A stretch of DNA of 64,000 nt from Ornithinibacillus gellani (GCF_003730295.1 NZ_QTSZ01000053.1:1-64000), one strand, 5' to 3'; numbered from the stretch's first letter, positions 50,489 to 60,772 are shown. A program made the numbers and translations. Notes: generated by a model from the letters alone, not told the origin.

Positions 50489-50536
50489 TTGACAAATGTA
50501 AAAATCCTTTATATAATTATCTCGAAACTGAGATAA
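50489..50536 (+). promoter_or_regulatory. Sigma-A promoter with MhqR-type operator
   Basis: TTGACA (50489-50494) and TATAAT (50512-50517) are 17 bases apart. Immediately downstream TTATCTCGAAACTGAGATAA (50517-50536) is an inverted repeat matching the MhqR operator (ATCTCGAA...GAGAT). It would cover the transcription start. Confidence 0.85.
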
Positions 50537-50555
50537 ATAATGAAGGATGATGCAA

Positions 50556-51008
50556 ATGGAAAATAACAAGGAGCGAAATGATGCGGAATTATCACTAAAG
50601 CTTTTTGTTGTATTAACGCGGGCATTGAATGCTATTAAAAAAGGGGCAGAAGAAAATATTAAGCATCTTGGCTTAAATATTACTGAATTTGCTGTTTTGG
50701 AGTTAATCTATCATAAAGGGGAACAGCCCATTCAAAAAATAGGTCAGAAGGTGCTCATTTCAAGCAGTAGTATTACCTACGTAGTTGATAAGCTTGAGAA
50801 GAAAAATTTACTAGAGCGAAAGCCTTGTCCAAAAGATCGTCGCGTTACATTTGCTGCTTTGACTGTTGCTGGAAAAGAGTTAATGGATGATCTGTTTCCC
50901 AAGCATACATTGGCCATACAGGAAATTATGGGTGGTTTAGATACAGAAGAAAAGCAGCAGATTGTGGAGCAATTAAAGAAATTAGGACATCACGCACAAA
51001 CAACTTAA
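50556..51008 (+). CDS. mhqR: MarR-family repressor, MhqR-like
   Basis: This protein of about 150 residues is a MarR winged helix: NITEFAVLELIYHKGEQPIQ, ISSSSITYVVDKLEKKNLLERKPCPKDRRVTF (recognition helix and wing). Length and wing match MhqR, which senses quinones and controls ring-cleaving dioxygenase, hydrolase and reductase genes. Exactly such genes follow. The operator overlaps its own promoter and a second copy lies before the dioxygenase gene. ATG 50556 is spaced 8 bases from GAAGGA; upstream ATGs overlap that site. Confidence 0.85.
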   Translation: MENNKERNDAELSLKLFVVLTRALNAIKKGAEENIKHLGLNITEFAVLELIYHKGEQPIQKIGQKVLISSSSITYVVDKLEKKNLLERKPCPKDRRVTFAALTVAGKELMDDLFPKHTLAIQEIMGGLDTEEKQQIVEQLKKLGHHAQTT

Positions 51009-51023
51009 ATTTTTTTAGTCATA

Positions 51024-51041
51024 TATCTCGAATTCGTATTA
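51024..51041. promoter_or_regulatory. MhqR-type operator before the dioxygenase gene
   Basis: TATCTCGAATTCGTATTA is a variant of the inverted repeat TATCTCGAA-TTCGAGATA seen in MhqR regulon promoters. A good -10/-35 pair was not evident close by. Confidence 0.7.
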
Positions 51042-51144
51042 ATGTAATTAAAGATATGTGTTTAGAATGTACTTATAGGGAAATGTAATCGATAAATAGG
51101 AAAAAATAGTTTCTAAAACGCAAGAAATAAGGAGGAGTAAAAGG

Positions 51145-52131
51145 ATGAATCGATTAAAAGGAATTCACCATGTCACCGCAATTACAAGTAGTGCAGAAAA
51201 GATTTATGAATTTTTTACAAACACATTAGGGATAAGGCTAGTAAAGAAGACAGTGAATCAGGATGATATTCAGACCTATCATTTATTCTTTGCTGATGAC
51301 GAGGGCAATGCTGGTACAGATATGACTTTCTTCGACTTTCCAGGTATACCAAAAGGTGTACATGGGACAAACGAAATTTATAAAACATCATTTCGAGTGC
51401 CAGATGATCAGGCACTTGCATATTGGGTCAAACGATTTGAACGACTAGGGGTTTCACATACAGGAATTCAGACGCAATTTGGTAAGCAGACACTTTCCTT
51501 TGTAGATTTCGATGACCAAGGCTATCAGCTCATATCAGATGAACAGAATACAGGGATTAAATCCGGTAAGCCTTGGCAAAAAGGTCCCATCCCAAATGAA
51601 TTTGCTATTACTGGCTTAGGACCAATATTTGTCCGTGTTGATAATATCGCTTATTTTAAAGAAATGATGGAAAAGGTATTACTATTTGAAGAGATAGATC
51701 AAGATGGAGATTTTCACTTATTTGAAACGAATCGTGGTGGAAATGGAGCCCAGGTAATCGTTGAATACAATCATATGCTGCCACCAGCTCGTCAAGGATA
51801 TGGTACAGTCCATCATGCCGCGTTCCGTGTCGAAAATCGTGAGGAATTAGATGCTTGGACCGACCAGTTAAGCTCTTTCCGTTTTCCGAACTCTGGTTTT
51901 GTTGAACGTTTTTATTTCGGTTCACTCTATACGAATGTAGCACCTCAAATACTATTTGAAATTGCAACGGATGGTCCAGGATTTATGGAAGATGAACCAT
52001 ATGAAACACTTGGAGAAAAATTATCCTTGCCACCATTTTTAGAATCAAAACGTGAGGAAATCGAAGGACTTGTACGAGAAATCGATACAGTCAGAAGCAC
52101 CAAGCATTTTGAAAAAGAATATGAAGACTAA
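51145..52131 (+). CDS. Ring-cleaving (extradiol-type) VOC dioxygenase, MhqO/MhqA-like
   Basis: This 328-residue protein has two VOC halves. The first begins KGIHHVTAITSSAEKIYEFF (His metal ligand); the second has YGTVHHAAFRVENREELDAW and ends FVERFYFGSLYTNVAPQILFEIATDGPG with the Glu ligand. Such proteins cleave hydroquinone-type rings, and Bacillus MhqO/MhqA are of this size. It belongs to the MhqR block with the hydrolase and the quinone reductase. AAGGAGGAG precedes the ATG. Confidence 0.88.
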   Translation: MNRLKGIHHVTAITSSAEKIYEFFTNTLGIRLVKKTVNQDDIQTYHLFFADDEGNAGTDMTFFDFPGIPKGVHGTNEIYKTSFRVPDDQALAYWVKRFERLGVSHTGIQTQFGKQTLSFVDFDDQGYQLISDEQNTGIKSGKPWQKGPIPNEFAITGLGPIFVRVDNIAYFKEMMEKVLLFEEIDQDGDFHLFETNRGGNGAQVIVEYNHMLPPARQGYGTVHHAAFRVENREELDAWTDQLSSFRFPNSGFVERFYFGSLYTNVAPQILFEIATDGPGFMEDEPYETLGEKLSLPPFLESKREEIEGLVREIDTVRSTKHFEKEYED

Positions 52132-52202
52132 TGGATTGAGGGTTTGTTTTCTTGGTTCTTCATATGGTTGTTGAAGAATAACGAATGGAAAGGACGGTTA
52201 TC

Positions 52203-52805
52203 ATGGAGCATATTTTCATAAAAGGGAAGCAACCTGATGGTAAAACATTGCTGTTATTGCATGGCACAGGTGGAACGGAGCGGGACTTATTGCCGCTTGC
52301 TGAACTGTTTGATGCAAATGCCAATGTGCTAAGTGTGCGGGGGAATGTTTTGGAAAATGGTATGCCCCGATTTTTCAAACGCTTGGCAGAAGGGGTTTTT
52401 GATGAAGAGGATTTGGTTTATCGGACAAAGGAGCTGCATGATTTCTTAGGTGAAGCAGCTGAAAAATATCAAATTGACCGTAATCAAGTGGTTGCGGTTG
52501 GATATTCCAATGGAGCAAATATCGCGGCCAGTCTTCTATTTCATTTTCAAGATGCTTTATTAGGAGCGGCGCTGCATCATCCGATGGTCCCGCGTCGTGG
52601 CATCGAATTACCGGATTTAACCGGTAAAGCAGTATTCATTAGTGCAGGTAAAAGAGATCCGCTATGTGCACCATCTGAGTCTGAAGATTTAAAGGCTTTG
52701 CTGGAAACTGCCAATGCGGAGGTAACCTTGCATTGGGAAGAAGGTGGTCATCAACTAACACCGAAAGAAGTAGAGACTGCTGCTGATTGGTATGCTGCCC
52801 TTTAA
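52203..52805 (+). CDS. mhqD: Alpha/beta hydrolase, MhqD-like phospholipase/carboxylesterase family
   Basis: This protein of about 200 residues has the nucleophile elbow VGYSNGANIA (S102), then AGKRDPLCAP for the Asp and EEGGHQLTP for the His. LLLLHGTGGTERDLLPLAELF is the oxyanion loop. MhqD is the paired hydrolase of MhqR regulons. ATG 52203 has GGAAAGGA spaced 8 bases; the frame opens at 52185. Confidence 0.85.
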   Translation: MEHIFIKGKQPDGKTLLLLHGTGGTERDLLPLAELFDANANVLSVRGNVLENGMPRFFKRLAEGVFDEEDLVYRTKELHDFLGEAAEKYQIDRNQVVAVGYSNGANIAASLLFHFQDALLGAALHHPMVPRRGIELPDLTGKAVFISAGKRDPLCAPSESEDLKALLETANAEVTLHWEEGGHQLTPKEVETAADWYAAL

Positions 52806-52874
52806 ATCAGGGTAGAATACGACTGGTAGCAAATAAATGAATCAAAAAACATATAAATTAAGGAGTTGGAAGTC

Positions 52875-53489
52875 ATGTCAAATGTTAAATTAGCGGTTAT
52901 TTTTTATAGTATGGGTGGAACAAATTATCAAATGGCTAAATGGGCTGAAGAAGGCGCGAAGGAATTAGGTGCCGAGGTGCGTGTGTTGAAAGTGCAAGAG
53001 CTTGCCCCAGAATCTGTTATTGCAGGAAACGCAGGATGGCAAGCAACAGTTGAAGCAACAAAGGATGTACCAACTGCAACCTCTGAGGATTTAGAATGGG
53101 CAGATGCGATTATCTTTAGTGTTCCAACACGTTTTGGTGTCATGCCATCACAAATGAAACAATTTTTGGACATTCAAGGTGGACTATGGGCAAGCGGCAA
53201 AACTGTAAACAAAGTTGTTAGTGCAATGTCCTCTGCACAAAACCCTCATGGTGGACAGGAGGCAACTATTTTGTCTCTATATACAACCATGATGCATTGG
53301 GGGGCTATTATTGCTGCACCAGGCTATACAGATCCAGTATTATTTGGTGCGGGTGGTAACCCTTATGGAACAAGTGTTACAGTCGACCAAGAAGGTAAAA
53401 TGGTAGAAGATGTTGAAGGTGCTGTGAAGCATCAGGCTAAGCGTACGGTAACAACTGCAGAATGGGTCAAGCGTGGTCAACAAGCATAA
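52875..53489 (+). CDS. NAD(P)H:quinone oxidoreductase, WrbA type
   Basis: This 204-residue flavodoxin-like protein binds FMN through IFYSMGGTNYQMAKW, FSVPTRFGVMPSQMKQFLD and SSAQNPHGGQEATILSL. WrbA-type enzymes reduce quinones by two electrons, which fits the MhqR block. AAGGAGTTGG precedes ATG 52875. In B. subtilis MhqR regulons the reductases are MhqN, MhqP and AzoR2; a WrbA-type enzyme here is a variation on that. Confidence 0.9.
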   Translation: MSNVKLAVIFYSMGGTNYQMAKWAEEGAKELGAEVRVLKVQELAPESVIAGNAGWQATVEATKDVPTATSEDLEWADAIIFSVPTRFGVMPSQMKQFLDIQGGLWASGKTVNKVVSAMSSAQNPHGGQEATILSLYTTMMHWGAIIAAPGYTDPVLFGAGGNPYGTSVTVDQEGKMVEDVEGAVKHQAKRTVTTAEWVKRGQQA

Positions 53490-53502
53490 TGAAAAGATAT
53501 AC

Positions 53503-53533
53503 AGAAGGGTGTTCCTGAGGAGCGCCCTTTTGT
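53503..53533. terminator. Rho-independent terminator
   Basis: AAGGGTGTTCCT pairs with GGAGCGCCCTT (G-T pairs included) and is followed by TTGTT. Confidence 0.7.
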
Positions 53534-53922
53534 TATGCTTTTGGTTCTGGAATAAGGTAGGAGCTTATTTTGGTTAATTTCGCTTGCTTACCAGCACTGG
53601 CAAAAATAAAAATATGACAAAAGTGATAGATATCCTGCTGCAATTCTACTGTTCCATGGACGGCTGCTGTTTTTCCATGCGTTATAATATCTTGAATATG
53701 GAGTGCTTGAATGGTTGGAATGTCAGCTAGTTTTTCCACTAGCGCTTCGATACCAGTAATATTGGGCGAGGACACGCCGACCCGTTCCCAAATGATGGAC
53801 TCCATACTTTTTTCTTTCAAATAAGCATAATCTCCGGTTGCAGAAGCAAATAGATAATCCTTCATGATTGTCATTCTCGGGGAATTGCCGCAATTTTTGG
53901 GATAAGTAAACATCATGGACAT
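53533..53922 (-). CDS. NTF2/SnoaL-like protein
   Basis: This 129-residue protein opens FTYPKNCGNSPRMTIMKDYL and FASATGDYAYLKEKSMESII, typical of small NTF2-like proteins of Firmicutes, and ends in strands (GKTAAVHGTVELQQDIYHFC). The function is unknown. It is convergent with the quinone reductase gene. AAAGGTGG lies upstream of its ATG. Confidence 0.72.
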   Translation of the reverse strand: MSMMFTYPKNCGNSPRMTIMKDYLFASATGDYAYLKEKSMESIIWERVGVSSPNITGIEALVEKLADIPTIQALHIQDIITHGKTAAVHGTVELQQDIYHFCHIFIFASAGKQAKLTKISSYLIPEPKA

Positions 53923-54065
53923 ATACGAGCACCACCTTTTTAAAAAATCATATCATGAACAGGCTAATCCGAACACATCCTAATAAAAAATTACAATCTG
54001 AGTGATGCTTAGGGTTTCTAAAAATTTTTGAAAAGTATAAACTATACATAAAGGGGTGTGGACAT

Positions 54066-55874
54066 ATGAAATATAAAGATACATGGGATTTGGATCAAAT
54101 CTTTCCTGGTGGAACCAAATCTGGTGAATTACAAACAAAATTGCAAACGCTTCAACAACAAATGAAAGCTTATAAACAGATTTTGGAAGACTGGAATTTT
54201 GAACAGGACCCGGATACAGCAGTGCTTGCAGAGATTTTAGAGAAACAGGAAACGATTGGAAAGGGATTGGGGCAGGCAGGAACATTTGTACATATGTATC
54301 ATGATGCCTATATGGATGATGAACATGCAAATGTTGTCATGGGACAAATCATGGATCTCTACAGTGAGATACAAAAATTGTCCAATGTATTTACTAAGAA
54401 ATTAGTAGCTATTGCTGATTCGGATTGGCAGCAGTTGTTGGCACAGGATAACTGGAAGGAAGTAGCATTCGCGCTTCATGAAATACGCGAACAAGGTAAA
54501 CGTCTGCTTTCTGAGGAAGAAGAAAAATTGATTGCAGATTTGAATAAGGATGGAATATCTGCGTGGAGCAGATTATATGATACAGTGGTTTCTATTATGA
54601 CCATCCCTTTCACAGATACAGATGGCAAGGAGCAGGAATTATCTGTTGGTCAAGCGATGAACAGAATGTATGCGGACCCAGATCCTGTCGTTAGAAAACA
54701 ACTGTTCGAAAATTGGGAAGCTGCCTGGTCGAAGTATGCACCGATTTTCGCCGATACACTAAATCATTTGGATGGTTATCGAATTACGTTACAAAAAGCG
54801 CATCAGCGCGACGGCTATTTGGATGAGCCATTAGAATATAATCGAATGACCAAGGAAACCTTAGATGCGATGTGGACAGCAGTAGCAGAGAATAAACAAC
54901 CATTCGTCGATTTTCTCCAACAAAAAGCAGCATTATTTGGTATGGAGAAGCTGGGCTGGCAGGACGTGGATGCCCCTGTTGCACTGGGGGATATGGAACC
55001 GACTCGTTTTACCTATGATGAAGCCTGTGATTTTGTCATTGAAAATTTCGCAACCTTTGGGACAGAGTTGGCGGAATTTTCCAAGCATGCACTTGAAAAT
55101 CGCTGGGTAGAAGCAGAAGACCGCAGTAATAAACGCCCTGGCGGCTATTGTACCAGCTTACCCGAGTGGAAGGAATCTAGAATTTTTATGACATTCACGG
55201 GATCGCCAAATGATACAAGTACACTGGCACATGAGCTTGGACATGCTTTTCACAGTTATGTGATGCGGGATTTACCTACATTGAATCAGGGATATGCAAT
55301 GAATGTAGCGGAAACAGCGAGTACGTTTGCTGAAACGATTATCGGCAATGCCACTGTGAAAAATGCAGCTTCCCCGGAAGAGAAAATTTCGTTATTGAAT
55401 GCAAAATTGGAAAATGCAACAGCTATGTTTATGAACATTCATGCCCGTTTCTTATTTGAAGACGCCTTTTATAAGGAACGAACAAAAGGAATTGTATCAG
55501 AAAAGCGTTTGAATGAGCTGATGCTGGATGCACAAAAGGAAGCATATGCGGACAGCTTATCCACATATCATCCACATTTTTGGTGCAGTAAATTACATTT
55601 CTTTATGGATAGTGTTCCATTTTATAATTTCCCATATACTTTTGGCTTTTTATTCAGTCTTGGTATTTATGCCGAATATTTGAAGCAACCGGAAGGCTTC
55701 GAGCAGAAATATATTGCATTGCTTCGGGATACTGGCTCCATGAAAGTGGAGGATTTGGCTAAAAAGCATTTAGATGTAGATTTAACCAACGTCGACTTCT
55801 GGGCTGCAGGCATTGAATTGATGAAGCAGGATGCGGCGGAATTTATTCGTCTAACCGATGAATGGATCAATTAA
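54066..55874 (+). CDS. pepF: Oligoendopeptidase F (M3B family)
   Basis: This 602-residue zinc peptidase has HELGH at 389-393 (STLAHELGHAFHSYVM), the downstream Glu in NVAETASTFAE, and the C-terminal YGFLFSLGIYAEY region. It cuts cytoplasmic oligopeptides. The length is standard. AAAGGGGTG lies before the ATG. A terminator and the fourth 52-bp array follow. Confidence 0.95.
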   Translation: MKYKDTWDLDQIFPGGTKSGELQTKLQTLQQQMKAYKQILEDWNFEQDPDTAVLAEILEKQETIGKGLGQAGTFVHMYHDAYMDDEHANVVMGQIMDLYSEIQKLSNVFTKKLVAIADSDWQQLLAQDNWKEVAFALHEIREQGKRLLSEEEEKLIADLNKDGISAWSRLYDTVVSIMTIPFTDTDGKEQELSVGQAMNRMYADPDPVVRKQLFENWEAAWSKYAPIFADTLNHLDGYRITLQKAHQRDGYLDEPLEYNRMTKETLDAMWTAVAENKQPFVDFLQQKAALFGMEKLGWQDVDAPVALGDMEPTRFTYDEACDFVIENFATFGTELAEFSKHALENRWVEAEDRSNKRPGGYCTSLPEWKESRIFMTFTGSPNDTSTLAHELGHAFHSYVMRDLPTLNQGYAMNVAETASTFAETIIGNATVKNAASPEEKISLLNAKLENATAMFMNIHARFLFEDAFYKERTKGIVSEKRLNELMLDAQKEAYADSLSTYHPHFWCSKLHFFMDSVPFYNFPYTFGFLFSLGIYAEYLKQPEGFEQKYIALLRDTGSMKVEDLAKKHLDVDLTNVDFWAAGIELMKQDAAEFIRLTDEWIN

Positions 55875-55951
55875 TCTGTGGTGTGACCAGACATAATCGG
55901 TTGTATATGATTCCACGGTAAAGAAGGAAAGTAATCAGAGTTGAAAAATCG

Positions 55952-55996
55952 AAAGCATTCCCGCCACAAGTTGCTGTGCTGGGAATGCTTTTAATT
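55952..55996. terminator. Rho-independent terminator after pepF
   Basis: AAAGCATTCCC pairs with GGGAATGCTTT and is followed by TAATTTT. Confidence 0.85.
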
Positions 55997-56049
55997 TTAA
56001 AGTATGTGAATGGGTGGAGAAGTATGAAATGGAGTAAGATAAACCATAG

Positions 56050-56465
56050 TTAAGTTACGCGAAATACAGTATTTCCGGAATTGGAGTAAGTTAAACGTTA
56101 TTTAAGTTACTCGAAATCGTGTATTTCTGGAAATGGAGTAAGATAAACGTTATTTAAGTTATGTGAAAACGTTTTTTTCCAGAAATGAAGTAAGTTAAAC
56201 GTTATTTAAGTTACGCGAAAACGTATATTTTCAGAATTGGAGTAAGATAAACGTTATTTAAGTTACGCGAAAACGTATATTTTCAGAATTGGAGTAAGAT
56301 AAACGTTATTTAAGTTACTCGAAAACGTGTATTTTCAGAAATGAAGTAAGATAAACGTTATTTAAGTTACTCGAACACATGTATTATCAGAATTGGAGTA
56401 AGATAAACGTGATTTAAGTTATTCAAAAGCTTATTTTTCTCAATTAGAAGTAACTTAAACTACTT
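56050..56465 (+). repeat. 52-bp tandem array 4 (8 units)
   Basis: Units start at 56050, 56102, 56154, 56206, 56258, 56310, 56362 and 56414, with a half unit from about 56026. Typical content is TTAAGTTACGCGAAAACGTA, TATTTTCAGAATTGGAGTAA, GATAAACGTTAT. Two neighbouring units (56206 and 56258) are identical; the last is degenerate. The array lies between the pepF terminator and the T-box of ileS. Confidence 0.93.
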
Positions 56466-56589
56466 CTTCACATGTAATGAAGGGGGAGCATAGGGTACAG
56501 CTCTATTCGCTTGAGATTGCAGATTGATTGACTTTTCTTATGTCATGGGATACGATAAATAATAATTTCATAGTCATTCTATGACGAGA

Positions 56590-56790
56590 ATGAGTAATTA
56601 AGTTTCCTTATCTACAGAGAGTTGGCGGTATGCTGAAAGTCAACGTTAAGTGCTTAATGAAGATCCTCTCCGAGAAGCAAGATTGAACGTTATTAAATCT
56701 TGCCGGCATTCTACCGATATCCAGAACGCGTATGATGGTACGTAGTGATACTGCAAGAATAATAAAACCACTACATGGTTTTTTATTTTT
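56590..56790 (+). promoter_or_regulatory. T-box riboswitch leader of ileS (isoleucine)
   Basis: The leader has AGAGAG (56616-56621) and GTTGGCGGTATGCTGAAAGT, then an ATC triplet at 56663-56665 as the candidate isoleucine specifier. A variant T-box (GATGGTACGTAGTG, about 56734-56747) follows, and then the terminator AAAACCA...TGGTTTTTT (about 56764-56784). CGTAGTG can also pair with CACTAC of the terminator, giving the on/off switch. Uncharged tRNA-Ile should favour read-through. Confidence 0.7.
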
Positions 56791-56894
56791 GTCTAAAAGA
56801 GTGATGTCAACTCAATTCTACGTCTGTGGGATTGAGTTTTTTTAATTTGATGAGTCGATTGCAAAATATTGAAATTCATTAGAGGAGTGACGGT

Positions 56895-59800
56895 ATGAAA
56901 GAAGCCAATGTGGAAATGGAAAGAAGATGGATTGATTTTTGGGAGAGGGAAGGGACCTTTGAGCAATCCATCAGGCAACGAGAAGGAAAAGAGACGTTTG
57001 TCTTTTATGAGGGGCCGCCGACAGCGAATGGTTTACCACATGCTGGGCATGCTCTTGGTAGAACGGTAAAGGACTTTGTTGCCCGCTACAAAACGATGTC
57101 CGGTTATCAAGTATATCGAAAGGCTGGTTGGGATACGCATGGATTGCCAGTTGAACTGGAGGTTGAAAAGCAGCTTGGTATCCATGGAAAAGCTGGAATT
57201 GAGGATTATGGGGTAGAAGAGTTTATCCAGGCTTGTAAGGATAGTGTGTTTGCCTATGAGCAAGAATGGAAGGAGTTCACTAAATCATTAGGATATTGGG
57301 TGGATATGGGCCATCCATATGTCACCTTACAACAGGATTATATAGAGTCTGTTTGGCATATTTTATCACATATTCATCAGCATGATTTACTATATAAAGG
57401 TCATCGTGTTGTTCCATATTGCCCGAATTGTGAAACGTCATTAAGTTCACATGAGGTGGCACAAGGTTATAAGGAGGTTGCGGATCTATCTGCTACGGCA
57501 AAATTCCGGATGCATGGTGAGGAAAATGTATATTTATTAGGCTGGACCACAACTCCTTGGACACTTCCTGGGAATGTCGCATTAGCGGTTCACCCAGAAA
57601 TGGAATATGTATGGGCGAAGCAAGGGGATGAGGTATATATCGTGGCAAAGGCATTGGCAGCAAATGTGTTAAAAGCTGACTATACCGTTGTTCGTACTAC
57701 AAAAGGGAAAGACTTGGTTGGTATTTCCTATGAGGCGCCTTTTGATTTTGCTAAGGTGGAAAAAGGACATCAGGTGCTTCCGGCGGATTTTGTAACGGAT
57801 GATAGCGGTACAGGTGTCGTGCATATCGCACCAGCATATGGAGAAGATGACTATAAACTTGTGCAGGAAAATGATTTTGACTTTGTACATGTAGTCAATT
57901 CCAAGGGGCGTTATACAGCAGAAATGGGCGATTTAGCTGGCATGTTTGTTAAGGATGCCGATGTCTCTATTATCAAGCTGCTTGCGGAAAAGAATTTATT
58001 ATTTGATAAGGAACGCTATGTGCATAGCTATCCACATTGCTGGCGCTGTGACAGTCCACTGCTATATTATGCGATGGAAGGTTGGTTTATCCGTACAACG
58101 GCAGTAAAAGAACAAATGCAAAAAAATAATCAAGGGGTAACCTGGTATCCAGACCATATGAAGGATGGACGTTTTGGAAACTTCTTGGAAAATATGGTGG
58201 ATTGGAATATTGGTAGAAGCAGGTATTGGGGGACACCTTTAAATGTGTGGGTTTGTAAGACCTGTGGAACAGAAAAGGCACCTGGCTCATTGGATGAATT
58301 AAGAGAGTTCTCTGTCTCCCCGCTACCAGAAAATATGGACCTCCATAAACCAGTAGTTGATCAGGTACAGCTGCAGTGTGATTGTGGAGGTGTCATGGAA
58401 AGAGTCGATGAGGTCATTGATGTTTGGTTTGACAGTGGTTCCATGCCTTTTGCGCAGTATCATTATCCATTTGAAAATAAGGAACAGTTTGCCAAACAGT
58501 ATCCTGCTGATGTTGTAATCGAAGGCGTTGACCAGACACGCGGCTGGTTCTATAGTTTGCTTGCCGTATCAACACTTTATACAGGGCAATCTCCTTATAA
58601 GCAAGTGCTGTCTTTGGGGCATATTTTGGATGCAGATGGTCAGAAAATGTCAAAGAGTAAGGGAAATGCGCTTAATCCGACAGAACTGATGGAGGAATTC
58701 GGAGCAGATGCGCTTCGTTGGGCATTATTAGCAGATAGTTCCCCGTGGAATAATAAACGTTTTTCCAAGCAGACTGTGCGCCAGGCAAAATCTAAAATGA
58801 TTGATACCATCATGAACGTCTTTTCTTTCTATCAAATGTACGCAAAAATTGATGGATTTTCTCCTGATGCGGATCAGGGCGGTACGAAGTCAGTGCTCGA
58901 TGAATGGATTCTATCTCGGCTGCATACGGTTATCGGTGATGTAACAAAAAGATTGGACACTTTTGATATTACAGGTGCGGCTCGATTGATAGCGGCATTC
59001 GTGGATGAAGTGAGTAACTGGTATGTTAGACGCTCAAGACAACGTTTTTGGGGAAGTGGAATGTCAGCTGATAAACGTGCTGCATTTACAACATTGCATG
59101 AAGTCCTTACGAAAACTGCGCAATTGTTAGCTGCATACACACCATTTATCGCAGAAGAAATATATTTTACATTAACAAATGAAAGTGTGCATTTATCCGA
59201 TTTTCCGACAGTAGACGAAGATTTGATCAATGTTCGCTTGGAACAAGAAATGGCTGCGGTTCTACAAATTACAGAACTGGGGAGATCGGCTCGAAATGCG
59301 GTGGCAATTAAAACGAAACAGCCATTAGCTTCTCTCGTCGTGATTTCATCTGGTGAGGGAGCGGAAGAAGTGGATTTATCAGCATATACTACAATTTTGG
59401 AAGATGAACTTAACGTGAAGCAGATTACATTTGAAACCAAAGCGGGGGATTGGATTGAATCCACCGTGAAGCTTGATTTCTCTGTTGCCGGTCCGAAATT
59501 TGGGAAAGCAGTTGGAGAGATGAAGCAGGCCGTCCAAAACCTGAATAAGGAAGAAAAGGAAAGGCTACTGCAAGCAGGAGAACTGGAATTATCCTTGCAT
59601 TCTGGTACCACTGTGAAGCTAACGGAAGCAGATGTTCAGGTGGAGAAAACAGGGAAAGAAGGCTTTGCAATAGCTGAAGGCAGTCAGTATGTGGTGTTAT
59701 TGGATACAGAATTAACGAAGCAGCTTCAAGATGAAGGATTTGTGCGGGAGGTTGTGCGTGCTGTTCAGTCTTATCGTAAGGAGCTCGGATTGCCAGTGGA

Positions 59801-59978
59801 AGAAAGAGTTGATTTGTATGTGCAAGCTATTCCGGAGGTACAGCAAAGATTACAGGATTTTGAGGTGTTACTACATCGAAGCTTGATGTTACATGATATT
59901 TATTTTGCGGAAAAGTCTGAGATGAAAGAGTTTCAAGTAGAAAATCAGACTGTACGCCTTGCGATTGAAACAGCATGA
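56895..59978 (+). CDS. ileS: Isoleucyl-tRNA synthetase, IleS2 (mupirocin-resistance type)
   Basis: This 1027-residue enzyme charges tRNA-Ile. The class I signatures are HAGH at 49-52 (in [11 protein letters not shown]) and KMSKS at 584-588. The opening [20 protein letters not shown] and [15 protein letters not shown]-like segment ([18 protein letters not shown]) are those of the IleS2 lineage, like eukaryotic enzymes; IleS2 enzymes bind mupirocin poorly. A CP1 editing domain and a long C-terminal tRNA-binding part are present. A T-box precedes it. Whether a housekeeping IleS1 exists elsewhere cannot be seen here. Confidence 0.9.
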   Translation: MKEANVEMERRWIDFWEREGTFEQSIRQREGKETFVFYEGPPTANGLPHAGHALGRTVKDFVARYKTMSGYQVYRKAGWDTHGLPVELEVEKQLGIHGKAGIEDYGVEEFIQACKDSVFAYEQEWKEFTKSLGYWVDMGHPYVTLQQDYIESVWHILSHIHQHDLLYKGHRVVPYCPNCETSLSSHEVAQGYKEVADLSATAKFRMHGEENVYLLGWTTTPWTLPGNVALAVHPEMEYVWAKQGDEVYIVAKALAANVLKADYTVVRTTKGKDLVGISYEAPFDFAKVEKGHQVLPADFVTDDSGTGVVHIAPAYGEDDYKLVQENDFDFVHVVNSKGRYTAEMGDLAGMFVKDADVSIIKLLAEKNLLFDKERYVHSYPHCWRCDSPLLYYAMEGWFIRTTAVKEQMQKNNQGVTWYPDHMKDGRFGNFLENMVDWNIGRSRYWGTPLNVWVCKTCGTEKAPGSLDELREFSVSPLPENMDLHKPVVDQVQLQCDCGGVMERVDEVIDVWFDSGSMPFAQYHYPFENKEQFAKQYPADVVIEGVDQTRGWFYSLLAVSTLYTGQSPYKQVLSLGHILDADGQKMSKSKGNALNPTELMEEFGADALRWALLADSSPWNNKRFSKQTVRQAKSKMIDTIMNVFSFYQMYAKIDGFSPDADQGGTKSVLDEWILSRLHTVIGDVTKRLDTFDITGAARLIAAFVDEVSNWYVRRSRQRFWGSGMSADKRAAFTTLHEVLTKTAQLLAAYTPFIAEEIYFTLTNESVHLSDFPTVDEDLINVRLEQEMAAVLQITELGRSARNAVAIKTKQPLASLVVISSGEGAEEVDLSAYTTILEDELNVKQITFETKAGDWIESTVKLDFSVAGPKFGKAVGEMKQAVQNLNKEEKERLLQAGELELSLHSGTTVKLTEADVQVEKTGKEGFAIAEGSQYVVLLDTELTKQLQDEGFVREVVRAVQSYRKELGLPVEERVDLYVQAIPEVQQRLQDFEVLLHRSLMLHDIYFAEKSEMKEFQVENQTVRLAIETA

Positions 59979-60001
59979 CATTACTATAATTGGAAAACAA
60001 A

Positions 60002-60047
60002 GGAACAGGGGATAGGTGTAAAGCTGTATCCCTTGTTCTGCTTTTTC
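60002..60047 (+). terminator. Rho-independent terminator after ileS
   Basis: GGAACAGGGGATA pairs with TATCCCTTGTTC and is followed by TGCTTTTTC. Confidence 0.85.
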
Positions 60048-60121
60048 TACTGTTAAAGAGTTTCCATAAGTGATAGGATTGGGAAAAAGGAAGTCACTAA
60101 ACGACAGGGGATGGGAATGAT

Positions 60122-60733
60122 ATGGGCTCTAGAATCATGCATGCTATCATTGGGAATAAGATTGCGAAGGCACTAGCAATCCAAGATAAACCAGCCTTTT
60201 TATATGGTAATATTGCACCGGATGCGGTTTTTGCAGCAGCGGAGAAGGATCGGTCGCATTTCTTTACGGGTGACGCGCGGGATTTTTCAAGAAGTGTAGA
60301 TTATCAGGGCTTCTTACAAAAATACCGTACGAAACATCCTTATGTGTTAGGGTATTATACACATTTGATTGCAGATGATATTTGGTTAAAAGGTTTCTTT
60401 CTGCCATGGCTAAGAAATCGAATTAATGCGGATGACAGCTTGGCTTCGCTATATCATCGTGATTTCCGTTTACTGAATGGAATGCTGTTGGAATACTATG
60501 AATGTGCTGGGGAAATTAAGGTGGGGTTAGCAGGTCAGCCCGCTATGGTTGATTTGGAAGAGGTGTCGGCTGATGCGGTAATGAAATTTGCAGATTCGGT
60601 TCGTGGCGATATGTCATACCAGGCAGAAAGTTTAACAGAAAATTTGAATGTATTTACCCAGACACAAATCATTGGATATATCGAGACATCCGTTGAAATG
60701 GGGATATTTAAGTTAAAGCAAATGAAGAGATAG
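60122..60733 (+). CDS. Zinc-dependent phospholipase C-like protein
   Basis: This 203-residue helical protein has several His/Asp ligands typical of the zinc phospholipase C/P1 nuclease fold: MHAIIGNKIAKAL, FLYGNIAPDAVF, GYYTHLIADDIWLKGF and LYHRDFRLLNG. It has no signal peptide, unlike the secreted B. cereus enzyme, so the substrate is uncertain. ATG 60122 follows GGGGATGGG. Confidence 0.75.
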   Translation: MGSRIMHAIIGNKIAKALAIQDKPAFLYGNIAPDAVFAAAEKDRSHFFTGDARDFSRSVDYQGFLQKYRTKHPYVLGYYTHLIADDIWLKGFFLPWLRNRINADDSLASLYHRDFRLLNGMLLEYYECAGEIKVGLAGQPAMVDLEEVSADAVMKFADSVRGDMSYQAESLTENLNVFTQTQIIGYIETSVEMGIFKLKQMKR

Positions 60734-60766
60734 AGAGGTAGATGTGTTCCTTCCAATCTACCTCTA
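60733..60766. terminator. Hairpin between convergent genes
   Basis: AGAGGTAGAT pairs with ATCTACCTCT. There is no T-run on the plus side, so termination may be partial. Confidence 0.55.
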
Positions 60767-60772
60767 TGATGA

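Noticed and set aside
58874-59611. Minus-strand frame of 245 codons opposite ileS
   Set aside because: It is a shadow of the strongly supported ileS gene, low in complexity (Ser/Thr/Val rich), with no ribosome binding site.
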